Positions 4,721 to 7,416 of a stretch of DNA of 7,416 nt are shown piece by piece. Positions within the stretch are counted from its first letter, which is position 1, and each line of letters opens with the position of its first letter. The notes under the pieces were generated by a model. It was not told the origin of the DNA and searched no databases. It was given only the letters and a program-made list of their open reading frames with translations. Made by a program: the position numbers and the translations under genes. The stretch lies in assembly GCA_021801545.1 (NCBI GenBank), contig JAJYXX010000148.1:1-7416 (forward strand), written 5' to 3'. The DNA comes from Chloroflexota bacterium (GTDB taxonomy: Bacteria > Chloroflexota > Limnocylindria > Limnocylindrales > CSP1-4).

Positions 4721-6241
4721 CTACCCGCCGGCGTCGCGACGCTCGGTCTCGGCGAGCTTGCGGCGGCTCGTCTCGCGCGTCCACATCACGCCGCCGGCGA
4801 CCCGCATCGGGTCGACGTCCGGGCCTCGCTCGGCGGCGGGCAGCTTCCGCGGTCCGCCGCTCGCCCCGGCTTCCTCGCGCGCCGCTTCCCGGGCCACCAT
4901 CCGGGTCGCGATCGTCACCTCGTAGCCGTGATCGGTCGGCACGTAGTAGCGCCGACCGACCAACTCGTCGGGTAGGTACTGCTGCTCGACGTCGCCACCC
5001 GCGTAGTCGTGGGGGTAGCGGTAGCCGACCCCGGCCCCATACTCGCGCATCGCCCGGACCGGCGCGTTGCGCAGGTGGAGCGGCACCGGCAGGGCGCCCT
5101 GCGCCTGGAGGTCGGCGACGGCGGCCCAGTAGGCGAGCCCGGCCCGGTTCGACTTCGGGGCGGTCGCGATGTACGCGGTCGCCTGGGCCAGGGCGTACTG
5201 GGCTTCGGGCAGGCCGACGTGGTCGAGCGCCTGGGCGGCGGTGACCGCCACCTGGAGCGCCCGCGGGTCGGCGTTCCCGACGTCCTCCGAGGCGCTGATG
5301 ATCAGGCGCCGGGCGATGAACCGGGGGTCCTCGCCGGCGGAGATCATCGTGGCCAGCCAGTAGAGCGCGGCGTCCGGGTCGTTGCCGCGCAGGCTCTTGA
5401 TGAACGCGCTGACCGTGTCGTAGTGGCCGTCGCCGGCCCGATCGTAGGCCAGGACCCGCTGCTGGGCGGCCGCCTCGACGTGGACCAGGGTGGGGGAGAT
5501 GCGGCCGTCGGCGTCGCGACGGCCGTCATCCTCGGCCAGCGCGACCGCCCCCTCGAGCACGTTCAGTGCCTGGCGGGCGTCACCGCCAGCGAGCCCGACG
5601 AGATGCTCGAACGCCTCGTCGGCGAGCGTGACGCCGCCCTCGGGGCCGAGTGGACCGGCCAGTCCCCGCTCGGGGTCGGCGAGCGCCCGCCATACGACCG
5701 TCGCGACCTGTTCGTCGGTGAGCGCTTCCAGGCGCCAGACGCGGAGCCGTGAGAGGAGCGCCGAGTTCACCTCGAAGTACGGATTCTCGGTCGTCGCCCC
5801 GATCAGGGTGACCGTCCCGTTCTCGACGTGAGGCAGGAGCGCGTCCTGCTGGGACTTGTTGAAGCGGTGGATCTCGTCGATGAAGAGAACCGTCCGGGCA
5901 CCGTGGAGGGCCAGCTGGTCGCGGGCGTCGAGGACGACCGAGCGGACCTCGGCGACGCCGCTCATCACCGCCGAGAGGGTGACGAAGCGGGCCCCGATCG
6001 CCTCGGCGAGGAGCCGGGCGAGGCTCGTCTTGCCGGTGCCCGGCGGTCCCCAGAGGAGGATCGAGCCGAGATGGCCCCGCCCGACCGATCGTCTGAGCGG
6101 ACCTCGCTCGCCGACGAGGTGCTCCTGGCCGACGAACTCGTCGAGCGTTCGCGGGCGCATCCGGGCCGCGAGCGGCTGGTGGGCAGGCGGCGGCTGGAAG
6201 AGCGGTTCCTGGGTCCCGGGCGGGGGACGGCGAGCTGGCAT
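4721..6241 (-). CDS. rarA: Replication-associated recombination AAA+ ATPase RarA/MgsA
   Basis: A clamp-loader-like AAA+ ATPase that acts at stalled replication forks (bacterial homologue of yeast Mgs1 and human WRNIP1). Numbering from ATG 6241 (506 aa): the family opening PLAARMRPRTLDEFVGQEHL at 23-42, Walker A GPPGTGKT 65-72, Walker B LFIDEIHRF with Asp122-Glu123, sensor 1 IGATTENPYF 147-156, and SALLSRLRV with Arg165 as a likely arginine finger. The C-terminal oligomerisation region ends in YLPDELVGRRYY and PTDHGYE. After that comes a ~65-residue charged tail, making it longer than the ~447-aa E. coli protein. QEPLF at 11-15 looks like a sliding-clamp-binding motif. The frame is open up to a TTG at 6304, but those codons run into the inverted repeat at 6299-6330 and family similarity starts later, so the ATG is preferred despite no clear Shine-Dalgarno. 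Assignment is secure. Confidence 0.95.
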   Translation of the reverse strand: MPARRPPPGTQEPLFQPPPAHQPLAARMRPRTLDEFVGQEHLVGERGPLRRSVGRGHLGSILLWGPPGTGKTSLARLLAEAIGARFVTLSAVMSGVAEVRSVVLDARDQLALHGARTVLFIDEIHRFNKSQQDALLPHVENGTVTLIGATTENPYFEVNSALLSRLRVWRLEALTDEQVATVVWRALADPERGLAGPLGPEGGVTLADEAFEHLVGLAGGDARQALNVLEGAVALAEDDGRRDADGRISPTLVHVEAAAQQRVLAYDRAGDGHYDTVSAFIKSLRGNDPDAALYWLATMISAGEDPRFIARRLIISASEDVGNADPRALQVAVTAAQALDHVGLPEAQYALAQATAYIATAPKSNRAGLAYWAAVADLQAQGALPVPLHLRNAPVRAMREYGAGVGYRYPHDYAGGDVEQQYLPDELVGRRYYVPTDHGYEVTIATRMVAREAAREEAGASGGPRKLPAAERGPDVDPMRVAGGVMWTRETSRRKLAETERRDAGG

Positions 6242-6250
6242 CGTCAGCCG

Positions 6251-6256
6251 ATCGTA
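6251..6256 (-). promoter_or_regulatory. Candidate -10 box of rarA giving a leaderless transcript
   Basis: The minus strand reads TACGAT nine bases before the rarA ATG at 6241. A transcript starting about 7 nt downstream would begin almost at the start codon, which would explain the missing Shine-Dalgarno. No convincing -35 was seen, so confidence is low. Confidence 0.33.
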
Positions 6257-6298
6257 GCGTGCCGGCGGCGGAGCGCGGCCCACCGGCTGCCGGGTGGC

Positions 6299-6330
6299 GG
6301 CCAACCGTCGTCGGGTCCGGACGGTTGGCC
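6299..6330. repeat. Perfect 11-bp inverted repeat between two minus-strand genes
   Basis: GGCCAACCGTC (6299-6309) and GACGGTTGGCC (6320-6330) pair perfectly around a 10-nt loop. It lies 38 nt downstream of the small membrane-protein stop and 58 nt upstream of the rarA ATG, with both genes on the minus strand. As RNA it would be a stable hairpin that could end the upstream transcript or protect its 3' end. It lacks a U-run, so it may be a U-less terminator or instead a binding site for a dimeric regulator of rarA. The remaining gap (6242-6298 and 6331-6367) shows only the candidate rarA -10. Confidence 0.7.
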
Positions 6331-6367
6331 AGCTGGCGTGCCGGACGTGGCCGGCCGGTTCCGGCGA

Positions 6368-6769
6368 CTAGAGGACGTGCAGGACCTCGATCAGCAGGTA
6401 GAGGACGAGCATGACGACCATCAGCCCGCCGCCGATCTGGACGATCCTGCGGACGTCCCGCACGACGTACGTGTACTCCTCGGCGGCCCGAGCGGCGAGC
6501 AGGCTGCCCTCCCTGGTTCGGCCACGCGGGCCGGCCTCGGGTGCCACCCGCGAGCGGCCGCGGTTCCTCACCCGCGACTCCTCGGCGGCGCGCTCCTCGG
6601 CGACCAGGCGTGCCTCGAGCTCGGCGGCGCGGGCCTCCTCCTCGGGGGTGAGCGCGAGCGAGGGCCGGCCGGCCGGGGCCGTCGTTCCGGTCGTGGCCGG
6701 GCGCGGCGTGGAGCGCTGGGTAGGACGGCGCTGGCCTGGGCGGGTCGTGCCGCGGGATCGCTTGGCCAT
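6368..6769 (-). CDS. Small protein with a basic N-terminus and a single C-terminal membrane anchor, unknown function
   Basis: A 133-aa product from ATG 6769. I do not recognise a named family. Residues 1-35 are rich in Arg, Pro and Thr and look disordered (MAKRSRGTTRPGQRRPTQRS...). Residues about 41-66 form a charged, probably coiled-coil helix (TPEEEARAAELEARLVAEER). Residues 92-110 (AARAAEEYTYVVRDVRRIV) lead into one hydrophobic segment at about 111-131 (QIGGGLMVVMLVLYLLIEVL) that ends the protein, a tail-anchor-like layout with the bulk in the cytoplasm. A GGAGG lies 13 nt before the ATG, further than usual. The gene is divergent from the DUF4446 gene and precedes rarA on the same strand, separated from it by an inverted repeat. 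Codon use and the clean TM support a real gene. A longer upstream reading in this frame would cross into the promoter and the divergent gene and is rejected. Confidence 0.75.
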   Translation of the reverse strand: MAKRSRGTTRPGQRRPTQRSTPRPATTGTTAPAGRPSLALTPEEEARAAELEARLVAEERAAEESRVRNRGRSRVAPEAGPRGRTREGSLLAARAAEEYTYVVRDVRRIVQIGGGLMVVMLVLYLLIEVLHVL

Positions 6770-6835
6770 CGTGGTTCGGGGGCCTCCATCGGTGTCGGGT
6801 GCGGGTCGACGGGGTGGACGAGGCGCTGAGCGGAG

Positions 6836-6844
6836 AGGATAGCA
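6836..6844 (-). promoter_or_regulatory. Candidate extended -10 promoter for the small membrane protein
   Basis: The minus strand reads TGCTATCCT, an extended -10 (TGn plus TATCCT). It would start transcription near 6829 and give a leader of about 60 nt. No clear -35 was found, which extended -10 promoters can do without. Confidence 0.45.
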
Positions 6845-6871
6845 CCCGGCGCGTCGACGGTGATGGGCGCC

Positions 6872-6880
6872 TGCTAGACT
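6872..6880 (+). promoter_or_regulatory. Candidate extended -10 promoter for the DUF4446 gene
   Basis: TGCTAGACT is an extended -10 (TGn plus TAGACT). Transcription would begin near 6887, so the leader would be about 22 nt and hold only the GGAGG at 6896-6900 before the coding region. This limits where translation can start and excludes any upstream ATG. Confidence 0.5.
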
Positions 6881-6895
6881 CGCTCCACCCCAGCC

Positions 6896-6911
6896 GGAGG
6901 ACCCACCGATC
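6896..6911 (+). promoter_or_regulatory. Shine-Dalgarno GGAGG and apparent ATC start codon
   Basis: GGAGG at 6896-6900 is followed by 8 nt and then ATC at 6909-6911. The reading frame opens after an in-frame TGA just upstream of codon TGG at about 6866. Between that stop and the protein's first residues there is no ATG, GTG or TTG. The first standard start in frame is a GTG at 6978-6980, inside the membrane segment. Confidence 0.6.
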
Positions 6912-7416
6912 GACCTCGACGCGTTCATCGCCGCCAATCTCGGCCCTGTCGTCGGCCTGCTCGCGCTGCTCCTCGCGGTGGCGCTCGCCGGTCTCGCGCT
7001 CACGCTCCGGCGTGCCGTGCGGCTCGAGGCGCGCCTCGCCGGTCTGACCCGGGGCGCCGACGGGGGGAGCCTCGAGACGATCTTGGAGTCGCACCTGGCG
7101 CGGGTCGCGCAGCTCGGCGACGAGGTCGGATCCCTGGTGACCCGGACGGCCACCCTGGAAACGGAGGCTCGGCGTTCGCTCCGGCGGATCGGGCTCATTC
7201 GTTTCAACCCGTTCGAGGACACCGGCGGCAACCAGAGCTTCGCGCTCGCCCTGCTCGACAGCGACGATGACGGTGTTGTCGTCAGCAGTCTCCATGCCCG
7301 GGGCGTGACGCGGGTCTACGCGAAGGCGCTCAGCCGGGGACGCCCCGAGGCGACGCTCTCCGACGAGGAGGCCGAGGCGGTCGCGCTGGCGAGGAGTTCG
7401 TCGCTCGGTCGGGTCG
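6909..7416 (+). CDS. DUF4446 family membrane-anchored protein; C-terminus beyond window
   Basis: Numbered from the ATC at 6909, 169 codons are visible. Residues 12-33 (GPVVGLLALLLAVALAGLAL...) form one N-terminal transmembrane segment. Residues about 36-93 are an amphipathic, probably coiled-coil stretch (RLEARLAGLTRG...). The conserved core follows: GLIRFNPFEDTGGNQSFALA (95-114), then ALLDSDDDGVVVSSLHARGVTRVYAKAL, which is the hallmark of DUF4446. The role of this family is not known to me. The layout (short N-terminus, one TM, cytoplasmic coiled coil and globular part) suggests a membrane-tethered cytoplasmic protein. Expected relatives begin M-D-L-D...F, which matches IDLDAF if the first codon is read as Met. 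The protein is therefore complete at its N-terminus despite lacking a normal start codon. It has its own extended -10 promoter, divergent from the small membrane-protein gene. The family call is strong. Confidence 0.88.
   Translation, partial: MDLDAFIAANLGPVVGLLALLLAVALAGLALTLRRAVRLEARLAGLTRGADGGSLETILESHLARVAQLGDEVGSLVTRTATLETEARRSLRRIGLIRFNPFEDTGGNQSFALALLDSDDDGVVVSSLHARGVTRVYAKALSRGRPEATLSDEEAEAVALARSSSLGRV

Noticed and set aside
4716..4732. GCCGGC-TACCC-GCCGGC hairpin over the rarA stop as a terminator
   Set aside because: A 6-bp stem is present, but it overlaps coding sequence and stop codon, has no following T-run, and GCCGGC is frequent by chance at this GC content.
6242..6304. N-terminal extension of RarA from a TTG at 6304
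   Set aside because: The added 21 residues run from within the inverted repeat and across a candidate -10 box, and do not resemble RarA N-termini.
5580..7295. 571-codon minus-strand open frame spanning rarA, the small gene and DUF4446
   Set aside because: It crosses three supported genes in other frames, is rich in Arg/Pro and shows no motif, so it is a GC-rich shadow.
1..7416. CRISPR array, tRNA or rRNA genes
   Set aside because: No regularly spaced repeats, no cloverleaf-like sequence with CCA or TTCGANNC pattern, and no rRNA-like stretch were found.

Overview
This is a gene-dense, very GC-rich stretch (judged by eye at about 70% G+C) of a bacterial chromosome. Gene style and content suggest a Chloroflexota (Chloroflexi) genome: a COG0075-type class V aminotransferase coupled to a long ACT-domain SerA, a RarA/MgsA ATPase, a DUF4446 membrane protein, and leaderless or short-leader promoters. 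The lineage is an inference from this content, not something proved by the sequence.

Layout. (1) Positions 1-3501, minus strand: a tight three-gene operon read from right to left. It encodes a class V PLP aminotransferase, D-3-phosphoglycerate dehydrogenase (serA, start overlapping the aminotransferase stop by 4 bp) and a histidine (RHG) phosphatase that runs off the left edge. Together they can account for all three steps of the phosphorylated serine pathway: oxidation of 3-phosphoglycerate, transamination of 3-phosphohydroxypyruvate, and dephosphorylation of phosphoserine. Steps two and three would use enzymes unrelated to classical SerC and SerB. (2) Positions 3502-3634: a divergent control region with two palindromes, each beside a possible -10 box. 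(3) Positions 3635-4330, plus strand: a VapBC-type toxin-antitoxin pair (ribbon-helix-helix antitoxin, PIN-domain toxin). (4) Positions 4331-4720: a stretch without an intact gene and with lower GC. It holds a possible promoter and the first ~44 codons of a PvuII-type DNA methyltransferase gene, cut off just after catalytic motif IV. This is a remnant of a restriction-modification gene next to the toxin-antitoxin pair. (5) Positions 4721-6241, minus strand: the replication-associated AAA+ ATPase RarA/MgsA. (6) Positions 6242-6367: a gap with a perfect 11-bp inverted repeat. (7) Positions 6368-6769, minus strand: a 133-aa protein with a basic N-terminus and one C-terminal membrane anchor, unknown function. 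(8) Positions 6770-6908: a divergent promoter region with two extended -10 boxes. (9) Position 6909 to the end, plus strand: a DUF4446 protein, cut by the window edge, whose only plausible start is an ATC codon behind a well-placed Shine-Dalgarno.

The housekeeping parts (serine synthesis, replication-fork maintenance) flank a small accessory island (about 3.57-4.69 kb) holding the toxin-antitoxin pair and the dead methyltransferase. The most interesting points are the compact serine operon with non-orthologous enzymes, the methyltransferase remnant, and the apparent ATC start.
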